DNA of 42,356 nucleotides from Planctomicrobium piriforme (GCA_945860955.1 CAMATH010000002.1:87085-129440), one strand, 5' to 3'. Numbered from the stretch's first letter, positions 16,995-25,269 are shown. Notes: generated by a model not told the origin, from the letters alone. Translations and numbers: made by a program.

Positions 16995-19079
16995 ATGTCG
17001 GCGCCGCTGGAAACCATCCGCAACATCGGGATCATTGCCCACATCGACGCGGGCAAGACCACGACGACAGAGCGGATTCTGTACTACGCCGGCGCGTCAC
17101 ACCGGATGGGAAGCGTCGATGATGGAACCACCATCACCGACTTCGACCCGGAGGAACAGGAACGGGGCATCACCATCTATTCAGCGGCCATCACGTGCCG
17201 CTGGAAAGAATGGCAAGTCAACCTGATCGACACCCCGGGGCACGTCGACTTCACGGCGGAGGTCGAACGGAGCCTGCGGGTGCTCGACGGGGGAATTGTG
17301 ATCTTCTCGGCACGGGAGGGGGTCGAGGCGCAGAGCGAGACTGTCTGGCGGCAGGCCAACAAGTACGCTGTGCCGCGGATCTGTTTCATTAACAAAATGG
17401 ATCGGATCGGCGCGCACTTCGAGCGCACATTCAACCAGATTCGCGACCGGTTGCTGGCAAATCCCGTCGCGATCGCGATTCCCATGGGGCAGGGGCCGTC
17501 CAGTGATCCTGACCCTTTTCACGGGGTCATCGACCTCATTGAGATGAAGGGTTTGTTGTTCGATGCCGAATCGCAGGGGTCAAAGATCGAAACGATCGAG
17601 ATTCCGGAAGAGTATCGGAGCCTGGCCGAGGATTGGCGCGGTCGGCTGATTGAGCAGGTCGCCGTTCTCGACGATGCGGTTCTGACCCGATACCTGGAAG
17701 AACAACCCATTGAGCCGCAGGAAATCCGCCGACTCCTGCGCCAGGGAACATTGCAACGCGTCCTGCAGCCGGTGATGTGCGGATCGTCGCTGAATTTCAT
17801 TGGGGTCCAGCCGTTGCTCGATGCGGTCGGGGCGTTTCTCCCCAGCCCGGCGGAACGGCCCGCAGTGAGCGGTTTGCGCCCAGGTGCGAAGAAAGAAACC
17901 ACCGAAGTCCGCAAACCCTCGATTAAAGAGCCGTTTTGCGGCCTGATCTTCAAGATTCAGGCAGACCCGCACGGCGATCTCTGCTTCGTTCGGGTTTACT
18001 CGGGCGTACTCAAGTCACGGGCCCGGGTGTTAAACGCCCGGTTGGGCAAGAAGGAAATTGTCAACCAGTTGTGGCACATCCAGGCCGACCGGCGGGAAAA
18101 ACTGGAAGCCGAGTCGGTGGAGGCGGGGGATATTGTCGGGATCGCCGGCCTGAAAGACTCGGTGACCGGAGACACCTTGTGCGACGGAGCCAATCCGATC
18201 GCATTGGAAAGCATCGTCTTCCCGGAACCGGTGATCTCGATGGCGGTCGAGCCCGACTCCAGCAGCGATCGGCGGAAAGTGGCAGAAACGCTCCAATTGC
18301 TGTCTAGGCAGGATCCCACGTTTCGCGCGGTCGTCAATGAAGAGACGGGACAGACAATCATCAGCGGGATGGGTGAACTGCATCTGGAGGTCATTCGCCA
18401 CCGGATGGAGCGGGACTTCAAACTGAAGGTTCGGGTCCATAAGCCCCGCGTCAGCTACCGGGAAACGATCCGCAGTGCGATTCGGGTGACTGGGGAATTC
18501 AGCCGACAGTTGGGAGGTGTGGCACAATTGGCTCGGGTCGAATTGGAGTTGGAGCCGTTCCAGGGTTCGGAAGCGGTGGTCATTGTAAATCGCCTTGGGC
18601 CAAACGATCTGCCAGCGGCGTTTCAGGAAGTGATAGAGCAGGCGATTCGAGACGGTGCCCAGGGGGCGGGTTTGCTGGGATACCCGCTGATTCAGGTACG
18701 GGTGACCATCCGCGGCGCGTCAATGTCCGATCTGGAGCATCCGGAAGTCGCCTTTCAGGCGGCGAGCCTGAACGCGGTGCAACAGGGGGTGAACGAGCAG
18801 AATCTGGTTCTACTGGAACCGATCATGAAGTTGGAAGTCGTGACTCCAGAAGAGTTTGTGGGGAATGTCCACTCTGACTTGATGTCTCGCAGGGCGACCA
18901 TTTGCGGGACCGAGCAGCGGGGAGATCTGCAGGTGATTTTGGCCGAGGTTCCGCTGGCGAGCATGTTTGGGTATTCTACTCACGTCCGGAGCATGTCCCA
19001 GGGACGGGCCTCGTATTCGATGGAGCCGTTGAAGTATTCCGAAGCACCGCCGGAGGTGTTGCGGGAAATGCTGGGATAA
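16995..19079 (+). CDS. fusA: Elongation factor G, EF-G2 / mtEFG2-like
   Basis: A 694-residue five-domain translational GTPase: P-loop AHIDAGKTTTTE (residues 15-26), switch II DTPGHVDF and base-recognition INKMDR. Details fit EF-G2/mtEFG2 better than classical EF-G. Switch I region reads VDDGTTITDF (41-50) where EF-G has a VHDGAATMDW-like string. The domain IV loop reads TGEFSRQLGG (from 499) instead of HKKQSGG. The translocation-critical tip histidine of GSYHDVDS is serine (S578 in ASMSDLEHPE). EF-G2 proteins are known to act in ribosome recycling with RRF; whether this one also translocates is open. The start lies 6 nt after the rpsG stop, and no tuf follows. Confidence 0.88.
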   Translation: MSAPLETIRNIGIIAHIDAGKTTTTERILYYAGASHRMGSVDDGTTITDFDPEEQERGITIYSAAITCRWKEWQVNLIDTPGHVDFTAEVERSLRVLDGGIVIFSAREGVEAQSETVWRQANKYAVPRICFINKMDRIGAHFERTFNQIRDRLLANPVAIAIPMGQGPSSDPDPFHGVIDLIEMKGLLFDAESQGSKIETIEIPEEYRSLAEDWRGRLIEQVAVLDDAVLTRYLEEQPIEPQEIRRLLRQGTLQRVLQPVMCGSSLNFIGVQPLLDAVGAFLPSPAERPAVSGLRPGAKKETTEVRKPSIKEPFCGLIFKIQADPHGDLCFVRVYSGVLKSRARVLNARLGKKEIVNQLWHIQADRREKLEAESVEAGDIVGIAGLKDSVTGDTLCDGANPIALESIVFPEPVISMAVEPDSSSDRRKVAETLQLLSRQDPTFRAVVNEETGQTIISGMGELHLEVIRHRMERDFKLKVRVHKPRVSYRETIRSAIRVTGEFSRQLGGVAQLARVELELEPFQGSEAVVIVNRLGPNDLPAAFQEVIEQAIRDGAQGAGLLGYPLIQVRVTIRGASMSDLEHPEVAFQAASLNAVQQGVNEQNLVLLEPIMKLEVVTPEEFVGNVHSDLMSRRATICGTEQRGDLQVILAEVPLASMFGYSTHVRSMSQGRASYSMEPLKYSEAPPEVLREMLG

Positions 19080-19091
19080 TGCGAGAAGAAA

Positions 19092-19110
19092 GCGTGAGTT
19101 ATTTTCACGC
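19092..19110 (+). other. Small hairpin after fusA
   Basis: A 6-bp stem GCGTGA / TCACGC with a 7-nt A/T-rich loop lies 13 nt after the fusA stop and just before the rpsJ promoter. It has no U-tract, so it is at best a weak terminator or mRNA 3'-end stabiliser. Confidence 0.3.
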
Positions 19111-19117
19111 GGCTGAG

Positions 19118-19146
19118 TTGACACTCCCGGCAGCCTAGCGTAACAT
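19118..19146 (+). promoter_or_regulatory. Strong sigma70-type promoter of the S10 operon
   Basis: A perfect -35 box TTGACA (19118-19123), 17-bp spacer and -10 box TAACAT (19141-19146). It separates the S10 group from str, although all genes point the same way. The expected start of transcription is near 19153. Confidence 0.72.
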
Positions 19147-19155
19147 GCTGGACTT

Positions 19156-19190
19156 TCCCCCCTTCCGCAACATCGCGGCGAGCGGGGGGA
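19156..19190 (+). promoter_or_regulatory. Structured 5' leader of rpsJ mRNA
   Basis: Right at the predicted 5' end of the transcript, TCCCCCC (19156-19162) can pair with GGGGGGA (19184-19190), enclosing a second stem CCGC / GCGG (19165-19168 and 19175-19178) with an AACATC loop. In E. coli the S10 leader binds L4 to control the operon; this structure may do a similar job, but the ligand is unknown. Confidence 0.45.
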
Positions 19191-19247
19191 GCAGAGAGTT
19201 GGTCCCGAGATTTCAGAGCGTTTCGTAACGTCGGAAAGGGAGACCGG

Positions 19248-19580
19248 GTGGCCGGTAAGAAGCAAGAGCGTATTCGCATTCGTATGGAAGCATACGACCA
19301 TTCGGTGTTGGATCAGTCCGCTGCCGAGATTGTGGGCACAGCGAAGAGGACCGGTGCAATCGTACACGGCCCCATTCCATTGCCGACACGAATTGAACGC
19401 TACACGGTGTTGCGCAGCCCGCACATCGACAAGAAGAGTCGTGAACAATTTGAAATCCGGACCCACAAAAGGCTGATTGACATTCTTCAGCCTCCTGGAA
19501 AGACGATCGACGCGCTGAACAAGTTGTCGCTCCCTGCCGGGGTGGACATCAAGATTAAATTGGTTCCCGGTGCTGCCTAA
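19248..19580 (+). CDS. rpsJ: 30S ribosomal protein S10
   Basis: S10 belongs to the 30S head and, as NusE, also joins transcription antitermination. The 110-residue product contains [44 protein letters not shown], the loop [15 protein letters not shown] and the C-terminal [13 protein letters not shown]. The start is GTG, with the purine stretch GGAAAGGGAGA (19233-19243) as ribosome binding site. First gene after the S10 promoter; unusually, 426 nt separate it from rplC. Confidence 0.98.
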   Translation: MAGKKQERIRIRMEAYDHSVLDQSAAEIVGTAKRTGAIVHGPIPLPTRIERYTVLRSPHIDKKSREQFEIRTHKRLIDILQPPGKTIDALNKLSLPAGVDIKIKLVPGAA

Positions 19581-20006
19581 GGTGGTGCGGGAGAAGTGAT
19601 TCCTGAGGCGGAGATTCAAGTCCGCGGGGAATTTCGGTTGAGGTGGCCGGCCTGAGAGGGTTGGCGGAAGATAGTCCTAAAACGTGCTGGCGACCCGAAG
19701 TTTCAGGTGCCCAACGAGGGATCTGGAAGTTCGGGTCGTGTGGTTGGTTCTACGGGCTGAAAATCGCCGTGTGGCTGACGGGAGTTGGTCCGGCGATGAG
19801 ACGAGTGTTGGTGAAGAATGACGCATGGGGCCGTCCCCGAGGCTGTTGAGTCCAAGATTTTTTTTGGATTCACTCAGTCCGGGTTGGTTTTGTGACGTGA
19901 AACTCCACGCGGAGCGGAGTTTCGGTCGATGTGGAACACAGCTCAGTGATTTTCGGAAGTCGGATCGGTTCCGTCACTCCGAAGCTGGTGAAGACTAGGT
20001 GATGTA
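19581..20006 (+). promoter_or_regulatory. Long rpsJ-rplC spacer with three hairpins
   Basis: No believable gene in 426 nt. Three inverted repeats are visible: GGGG-CCGT-CCCC (19827-19838); GAGTCCAA / TTGGATTC (19848-19871, one G-U pair, T-rich loop); and a perfect 8-bp stem GAAACTCC / GGAGTTTC with a 9-nt loop (19899-19923), 84 nt before rplC. Such an RNA in mid-operon suggests attenuation, processing or ribosomal-protein feedback on rplC and the genes behind it. I saw no convincing promoter here. Confidence 0.4.
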
Positions 20007-20747
20007 ATGCCTGTGGGATTGCTAGGCCGCAAGGTCGGAATGACGCAAATTTTCGATGAAGCCGGTACGGCCGTGTCCGTGACGGTAATCGAGGCGGGTC
20101 CGTGCGTCGTGCTGCAGGTCAAAACCCCAGAGCGGGACGGTTACACCTCGGTTCAGGTCGGGTTTGGCGAAAAGCCGCGCCGTCTGGCGACACGTGCCGA
20201 ACGCGGGCGAATGATCGACCTGGGAGGGAAGCGAGCAAAGGCTCGCGAATTGCAGAAGACTCCGGAAGGTCCGCGTCCTGGTGGCGAACCGCCCCGATTC
20301 ATCAAAGAATTCCGCCTGAAAGAGGGGGAAGCGGCCCCCGCGGTCGGAGACAAATTGACCGTCGCGTCTTTTGCGGAAGTCGCCTTTATTGATGTGGTGG
20401 GGAAGAATAAAGGGCGTGGTTTTGCGGGCGTGATGAAGAAGTACAATTTCAGTGGTTTGCGGGCGTCGCACGGAACGCAGCGTCACCATCGTGCGGGCGG
20501 TAGTATTGCGGCTCACGCAACGAACCGCGGTTGGAGCGGGCGAATTAAGAAGGGCAAGCGGATGTCGGGGCGGTGGGGTAACGAGCAGGTGACTGTTCGG
20601 TTCCTGAAGGTGGTCCGGATCGACACCGAAAACAATCTCGTCCTGGTTCGCGGCTCGGTTCCTGGTCCTCCCGGAGCCTACGTGATGCTCAACCAGACGG
20701 CGAAGAAAGTTCCGGTGCCCCAAGTGGCCAAGAAGAAGAAAAAGTAG
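20007..20747 (+). CDS. rplC: 50S ribosomal protein L3
   Basis: L3 is an early-assembling 50S protein whose long loop reaches the peptidyl transferase centre. The 246-residue product starts MPVGLLGRKVGMTQIF and has the loop region NFSGLRASHGTQRHHRAGGS and MSGRWGNEQVTVRFLKVVRID. It is longer than the E. coli protein (209), owing to an insert around residues 60-110 (RMIDLGGKRAKARELQKTPE and following) and a basic Lys-rich tail. TAGGTGAT lies just before the ATG as a ribosome binding site. Confidence 0.98.
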   Translation: MPVGLLGRKVGMTQIFDEAGTAVSVTVIEAGPCVVLQVKTPERDGYTSVQVGFGEKPRRLATRAERGRMIDLGGKRAKARELQKTPEGPRPGGEPPRFIKEFRLKEGEAAPAVGDKLTVASFAEVAFIDVVGKNKGRGFAGVMKKYNFSGLRASHGTQRHHRAGGSIAAHATNRGWSGRIKKGKRMSGRWGNEQVTVRFLKVVRIDTENNLVLVRGSVPGPPGAYVMLNQTAKKVPVPQVAKKKKK

Positions 20748-20876
20748 TCGCTGAGCCCCGTGCCTGACTGGTCCCGCCTTTGACGGGGCCATCAGAAGTG
20801 TCCTCCGCCATTTTCAGCGGACAACGAAGATTCCAGACGTCGCATTGACTGACCCCGAAACTGGGGAATGAAGACC

Positions 20877-21506
20877 ATGACCACGATTCCCATTCATAAC
20901 CGCAACGGCGAGCAGGTCGGAACCTACGAGTTCGACTTGGCCGAGCTGGCGACCGAGATCAACAAGCAGCTTCTGCATGACGTCGTCGTCATGTACGAAT
21001 CAAATCGCCGCCAGGGGAATGTGCAGACCAAGGGTCGTGCCGACGTTCAGGGCAGCAAGAAGAAGATGTACAAGCAGAAGGGAACCGGTCGTGCCCGTAT
21101 GGGCAACAAGCGGACCCCGATTCGCCGAGGCGGTGGTGTGACGTTCGCAAAGCGTCCCATCGACCACAGCTATCGGCTCCCGAACAAGGCGGTTCGCCTG
21201 GCGACCCGCATGGCGATTCTGAGCAAGTTCCAGGACAATCAAGTCACGATTCTCGAAGACTTGGTTTGCCCTGTCCCCAAGACAAGAGAGGTTGTGAAGA
21301 CTCTCAAGGCGCTCAAGCTCGACGGAACGTCGTGCCTGCTGGCGATTGAGAAGCACGACCCGCTGGTTTGGAAGTCGGCCCGCAACATTGCCCGTGTCTC
21401 GGTTTCACCCGAAAGCGATCTGAACGCATACGACGTTTTGCACCAAAAGCAACTGGTCGTGACGAAGGCGGCCCTGGACAGTATCCGCGAACGGGCTCGC
21501 GGCTGA
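20877..21506 (+). CDS. rplD: 50S ribosomal protein L4
   Basis: L4 lines the peptide exit tunnel and in many bacteria represses the S10 operon. The 209-residue product contains ESNRRQGNVQTKGRADVQGS, the tunnel loop QKGTGRARMGNKRTPIRRGG, FAKRPIDHSYRLPNKAVRLA and the C-terminal NAYDVLHQKQLVVTKAAL. GGGGA lies 9 nt before the ATG chosen here (MTTIPIHNRNG) but directly against an earlier in-frame ATG at 20868, so the later one is preferred. Confidence 0.96.
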   Translation: MTTIPIHNRNGEQVGTYEFDLAELATEINKQLLHDVVVMYESNRRQGNVQTKGRADVQGSKKKMYKQKGTGRARMGNKRTPIRRGGGVTFAKRPIDHSYRLPNKAVRLATRMAILSKFQDNQVTILEDLVCPVPKTREVVKTLKALKLDGTSCLLAIEKHDPLVWKSARNIARVSVSPESDLNAYDVLHQKQLVVTKAALDSIRERARG

Positions 21507-21557
21507 TTTCCACCATTGGATTGAAAACCAGGCGCATTCGCGTCAAGGAGTTGAGTG

Positions 21558-21866
21558 ATGGCTGTTTTGTCGCGTCCCGGATTTGAACTGCAACCGCATC
21601 AGATTGTGCTGCGGCCGTTGGTGACGGAAAAGGGAACCCACCTTTCCGAACGGCACAACTCGTTCGCGTTCGAAGTGCATCAGCACGCGACGAAGACCGA
21701 TATTCGGACCGCCGTCGAGTCGCTGTTCAAGGTTCGGGTCGTTTCGGTTCGGACGCAGACCCGTGTCGGCAAGGCCCGACGTTCGCGGAATGTCTACGTG
21801 CAAGGCCCCTCGTGGAAGAAGGCGATCGTCAAGCTGCACGAAGACGACCGCATCAGCTTCTTCTAA
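21558..21866 (+). CDS. rplW: 50S ribosomal protein L23
   Basis: L23 lies at the tunnel exit and docks trigger factor, SRP and SecY. The 102-residue product contains QIVLRPLVTEKGTHLSERHN, FAFEVHQHATKTDIRTAVES and LFKVRVVSVRTQTRVGKARR. AAGGAG is placed 7 nt before the ATG; an in-frame GTG one codon earlier is less well placed. rplB follows after 80 nt. Confidence 0.97.
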   Translation: MAVLSRPGFELQPHQIVLRPLVTEKGTHLSERHNSFAFEVHQHATKTDIRTAVESLFKVRVVSVRTQTRVGKARRSRNVYVQGPSWKKAIVKLHEDDRISFF

Positions 21867-21946
21867 GTCCAGCGACAAAACGCAACGCCGTCAGTTCACC
21901 CTCCCCCTCCCATTCGCATTTGATCTAGACCGGAAAGTTCCGTTCC

Positions 21947-22801
21947 ATGGGGATTCGATTCTACAAACCGACCAGTGCTGGACGACGCGGTGCGTCGGTC
22001 AGCGACTTCTCGGAAATCACCGATCGCAAGAAGAAGCCCGAAAAGTCGCTGCTGGTCCGTCTTCCGACGACCAACGGGCGCAATTTCCAGGGGAAAATCA
22101 CAGTTCGGCATCGCGGCGGCGGGCACCGTCGCCTGTACCGGATGATCGATTTCAAGCGAAAGAAGGACGGCGTCGTAGCGGTTGTGGTCGCTATCGAGTA
22201 CGATCCGAACCGCAGTTGTCGAATTGCACTGCTGCAGTACCCCGATGGCGAAAAGACTTACATTCTGGCCCCCGACGGTCTGAAGGCCGAGATGAAGGTC
22301 CAGAGCGGTCCGGGCGCCGAGCCGAACGTGGGGAACTCGCTGCCGCTGGGATCGATCCCTCCCGGTACGGTGATCCACAACATCGAACTTCAGCCCGGAC
22401 GTGGTGGACAACTCTGCCGCAGTGCCGGTGTGTCGGCCGTGATGAACGCCCGCGACGGAGATTGGGCGCAGATCACCCTGCCGTCAGGCGAAATCCGGCG
22501 AATTTCGAACAAGTGTCGCGCCACAGTGGGCGCAGTGGGAAATAGCGAGCACAGTGCGATCGTCTACGGCAAAGCGGGTCGTCGACGATGGATGGGGCGT
22601 CGGCCCCACGTGCGCGGCGTCGCGATGAACCCGGTCGCGCACCCATTGGGTGGTGGTGAAGGCCGAAGCGGTGGCGGTCGTCACCCGTGTAGTCCGAGTG
22701 GAAAGCTGGCGAAGGGTGGCCGGACGCGTAAGCGTAGGAAGCCCTCGTCGTCGGCGATCGTTCGACGGCGTCGTTCGCGGCGGTACGGTCAGTTGAAGTA
22801 G
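21947..22801 (+). CDS. rplB: 50S ribosomal protein L2
   Basis: L2 supports subunit association and the peptidyl transferase region. The 284-residue product starts [15 protein letters not shown] and contains [40 protein letters not shown] and [16 protein letters not shown]. In the highly conserved C-terminal loop, E. coli MNPVDHPHGGGEGR reads [14 protein letters not shown] (residues 227-240): the functionally studied His is kept (H232), but the Asp before it is Ala and the second His is Leu. The tail is basic and longer than in E. coli. Confidence 0.97.
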   Translation: MGIRFYKPTSAGRRGASVSDFSEITDRKKKPEKSLLVRLPTTNGRNFQGKITVRHRGGGHRRLYRMIDFKRKKDGVVAVVVAIEYDPNRSCRIALLQYPDGEKTYILAPDGLKAEMKVQSGPGAEPNVGNSLPLGSIPPGTVIHNIELQPGRGGQLCRSAGVSAVMNARDGDWAQITLPSGEIRRISNKCRATVGAVGNSEHSAIVYGKAGRRRWMGRRPHVRGVAMNPVAHPLGGGEGRSGGGRHPCSPSGKLAKGGRTRKRRKPSSSAIVRRRRSRRYGQLK

Positions 22802-22907
22802 GCCCGGCGGATTGAAGCGGGGCGGTGGAAGTCGCGGCGGGTGAGATACGACGGATTCAGGTCTGGCGAGCAATGGCCGGTGTTTTCCGGTGGTTTGAGG
22901 TAGTGCG

Positions 22908-23183
22908 ATGGGTCGTTCGTTGAAGAAGGGTCCCTATGTGGACCCGAAACTGATGGCGAAGGTGAACAACCGGGTGCGGTCGGGTTCGAAAGAGCCGATC
23001 AAGACCTGGTCTCGACGTTCGACCATTCCGCCGGATTTCATCGGCTTTACGTTCCTGGTACACAACGGCCGGGCGCATATCAACGTCTATGTCACCGAAG
23101 AGATGGTGGGGCACAAGTTGGGAGAGTTTTCTCCGACACGGGTGTTTCGCGGTCACGGCGGCAAGGCCAAGAAGGAATCGTAA
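22908..23183 (+). CDS. rpsS: 30S ribosomal protein S19
   Basis: S19 binds 16S rRNA of the 30S head with S13. The 91-residue product begins [19 protein letters not shown], has [20 protein letters not shown] and [19 protein letters not shown], and ends [12 protein letters not shown], all typical. A GAGGTAGTGCG stretch precedes the ATG. rplV follows after 18 nt. Confidence 0.98.
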   Translation: MGRSLKKGPYVDPKLMAKVNNRVRSGSKEPIKTWSRRSTIPPDFIGFTFLVHNGRAHINVYVTEEMVGHKLGEFSPTRVFRGHGGKAKKES

Positions 23184-23201
23184 GCGAGGAGTTCGTTCGT
23201 C

Positions 23202-23546
23202 ATGTCGTTCAACGCAAAACACCGATTTGCCCGAATCGCCGCCACCAAGGTGCGACCATTTACGGATCTGATCCGTGGCCGGCGCGTCGATGAAGCGATT
23301 CTGCTGCTGAAATACGAGCCCAACCGGGGTGCGCGGATGCTGGAGAAGGTGCTGAACAGCGCCGTCGCCAACGCTGAGGACCAAGGGGCTCGCAACGTCG
23401 ACCGCATGGTCGTGACAGATGCCCGCGCCGATGGCGGCCCAATGTTCAAGCGCGTTATGCCGCGTGCCCGCGGAATGGCGTTCATGATCCGGCGGCGGTT
23501 CGCCCACATTCAAGTCGCGATCGACGCGAAGGTCGAGTCGAAGTAA
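23202..23546 (+). CDS. rplV: 50S ribosomal protein L22
   Basis: L22 has a beta-hairpin reaching into the exit tunnel and is a target of macrolide resistance changes. The 114-residue product has HRFARIAATKVRPFTDLIRG, ARMLEKVLNSAVANAED and the hairpin MFKRVMPRARGMAFMIRRRF. The residues around the hairpin tip look normal. The ATG lies 7 nt after the AGCGAGGAG motif. Confidence 0.98.
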   Translation: MSFNAKHRFARIAATKVRPFTDLIRGRRVDEAILLLKYEPNRGARMLEKVLNSAVANAEDQGARNVDRMVVTDARADGGPMFKRVMPRARGMAFMIRRRFAHIQVAIDAKVESK

Positions 23547-23602
23547 GTCACCGTGGCTGCCGGCCAAGTCGGCGAAGCCCGTTTTTTTAAGGGACACCCA
23601 GC

Positions 23603-24304
23603 ATGGGTCAGAAGACACGTCCAACAGGATTTCGAGTCGGAATCGTCGAAGATTGGCGAAGCCGCTGGTACGCGTCGAAGAAGGAATTCGGCGACCTGCT
23701 GGTCGAAGACCACAAGATTCGTTCGTTCGTCAAGAAGAAATACCTGTTCGCCGGCATTCCGAAGATTATCATCGAACGGACCCGCGATCAGGTGATTGTG
23801 CATCTGCACTGTGCCCGGCCGGGGATTATCATCGGCCGCAAAGGGCAGGAAGTCGATCGGTTGAAGGCCGAACTCGAAGATCTGACCGGCCGGCGGATGG
23901 ATCTGAAGATCGTTGAGATCAACAACCCGAACCGTAACGCTCAACTGGTGGCAGAGGATATCGCCCAACAGTTGGAAAAGCGGGCCAGCTTCCGTAGGAC
24001 GATTAAACGTTCGATGGAGCAGGTGATGGATGCGGGTGTTCAGGGAGTGAAGGTTCAGTTGTCGGGACGTCTGGGTGGAGCGGAGATGTCGCGATGCGAA
24101 AAAGCATCGCGCGGCTCCATCCCCCTCTCGACGCTGCAGGAACATATTGACTACGGGTTCGCCCAGGCGTTTACGACGGTCGGCGTGATCGGCGTGAAGG
24201 TTTGGGTGGCGCTCGGCACCTACGCAGACGAGGAGGCCAACGATGGCGCTAATGCCAAAGCGGGTCAAGTACCGCAAAAGCCAAAGAAGACGCATAAAAG
24301 GTAA
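23603..24304 (+). CDS. rpsC: 30S ribosomal protein S3
   Basis: S3 lines the mRNA entry channel and helps the ribosome unwind mRNA. The 233-residue product starts MGQKTRPTGFRVGIVEDW, has the KH domain with GIIIGRKGQEVDRLKAEL, and the C-terminal domain motifs VQGVKVQLSGRLGGAEMSR and IDYGFAQAFTTVGVIGVKVW. The gene's last 62 nt overlap the start of rplP in another frame. Confidence 0.98.
   Translation: MGQKTRPTGFRVGIVEDWRSRWYASKKEFGDLLVEDHKIRSFVKKKYLFAGIPKIIIERTRDQVIVHLHCARPGIIIGRKGQEVDRLKAELEDLTGRRMDLKIVEINNPNRNAQLVAEDIAQQLEKRASFRRTIKRSMEQVMDAGVQGVKVQLSGRLGGAEMSRCEKASRGSIPLSTLQEHIDYGFAQAFTTVGVIGVKVWVALGTYADEEANDGANAKAGQVPQKPKKTHKR
24231..24236 (+). promoter_or_regulatory. Ribosome binding site of rplP inside rpsC
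   Basis: AGGAGG, fully complementary to the 16S rRNA 3' end, lies 6 nt before the rplP ATG at 24243. It makes that start preferable to the in-frame ATG at 24252, and implies that rplP starts translation within the final codons of rpsC. Confidence 0.7.
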
Positions 24305-24662
24305 CGCCACGCGTGGCCACAAGGTGTCGCTCGGCGATTTTGGCGTGCAGGCGACCCAAGGCGGCTATGTGAAGGCAACGACGATCGAAGCGTGCCGCAT
24401 CGCAGCGATGCAGTACATTCGAGGTGACGGGAAGCTGTTCATTCGGATTTTCCCGCACAAGCCAATGACGGCCCGACCCCTGGAAACCCGAATGGGTAAG
24501 GGGAAAGGCGAGCCGGCGCACTGGGTGGCCGTGATCAAGCCGGGAACGGTTTTGTTCGAGGTCGCCGGTCTGCCGCACGAGGCGGCCCGCGAAGTGCTGG
24601 CCCGCATCTCGTACAAACTACCACTGCGGGTGCGCATGATCGGGCGCCGCCCGGGAGAATAA
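24243..24662 (+). CDS. rplP: 50S ribosomal protein L16
   Basis: L16 contacts A-site tRNA near the peptidyl transferase centre. The 139-residue product contains MPKRVKYRKSQRRRIKGNAT, FGVQATQGGYVKATTIEACR, FIRIFPHKPMTARPLETRMG, KGKGEPAHWVAVIKPGTVLF and AREVLARISYKLPLRVRMI. It overlaps rpsC by 62 nt, so translation of the two is probably coupled. rpmC starts one nt after the stop. Confidence 0.98.
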   Translation: MALMPKRVKYRKSQRRRIKGNATRGHKVSLGDFGVQATQGGYVKATTIEACRIAAMQYIRGDGKLFIRIFPHKPMTARPLETRMGKGKGEPAHWVAVIKPGTVLFEVAGLPHEAAREVLARISYKLPLRVRMIGRRPGE

Positions 24663-24663
24663 G

Positions 24664-24876
24664 ATGTCGAAGGCGAAAGAACTGCGTGAGATGAGCGTCG
24701 ACCAGCTTGAACACTCCCTGCGCGAAGCGCAGGAGTCGTGGTTTAAGTTGCGTGTCCAGTCGACAACCGAGAAGCTCGATGTTCCGAGCGCGGTTCGTAA
24801 GACGCGTCGAGAAATCGCGCGGATCAAGACCCTGCTGAGGGAACGTGAGCTGGCGCAAGCCGCTCCCCCGGCGTAA
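24664..24876 (+). CDS. rpmC: 50S ribosomal protein L29
   Basis: L29 sits by the tunnel exit beside L23. The 70-residue product is two helices: SKAKELREMSVDQLEHSLRE and RKTRREIARIKTLLRERELA, typical for the family. It follows rplP by one nt, so translational coupling is likely. An Ala/Pro tail is added. Confidence 0.96.
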   Translation: MSKAKELREMSVDQLEHSLREAQESWFKLRVQSTTEKLDVPSAVRKTRREIARIKTLLRERELAQAAPPA

Positions 24877-24966
24877 TCAAACTCCTCCTGGTTTATGGCC
24901 AGGCGGATTGCCGACTAACCCCCGAATTCCTTGTGATGGCTTTTTTGAGTCGAGGCGAAGTGTTCC

Positions 24967-25269
24967 ATGCGTAGACGTGTCATCGGCATCGTGACCCGCG
25001 ATAAGACGTTGAAAACCCGTCGCGTGGAAGTCGAACGGTCTTACCGTCATCCCAAATACGGCAAGACGTTGCGGACCCGCACGATTTGCTACACTCACGA
25101 CGAAGACAACACATCGCACATCGGGGATCTGGTCGAGATCATTGAGTGTCGGCCCATGTCGCGTCTGAAGCGGTGGCGTCTGGTGAAGGTCGTACGCGCC
25201 AACAAGGCGACTGCGACAGTCGCGCCCCCCGCGGCGGCGGTAGCCGAACCGGCTGCGGCCGCGAATTGA
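24967..25269 (+). CDS. rpsQ: 30S ribosomal protein S17
   Basis: S17 is an OB-fold primary binder of 16S rRNA. The 100-residue product has RRRVIGIVTRDKTLKTRRVE, HPKYGKTLRTRTICYTHDED, IGDLVEIIECRPMSRLKRWR and LVKVVRAN. About 15 extra Ala/Pro/Val-rich C-terminal residues go beyond the usual 84 or so. Confidence 0.97.
   Translation: MRRRVIGIVTRDKTLKTRRVEVERSYRHPKYGKTLRTRTICYTHDEDNTSHIGDLVEIIECRPMSRLKRWRLVKVVRANKATATVAPPAAAVAEPAAAAN

Noticed and set aside
19643-19849. A 68-codon open frame between rpsJ and rplC
   Set aside because: No ribosome binding site, no similarity, and the region is better explained as an RNA leader with hairpins.
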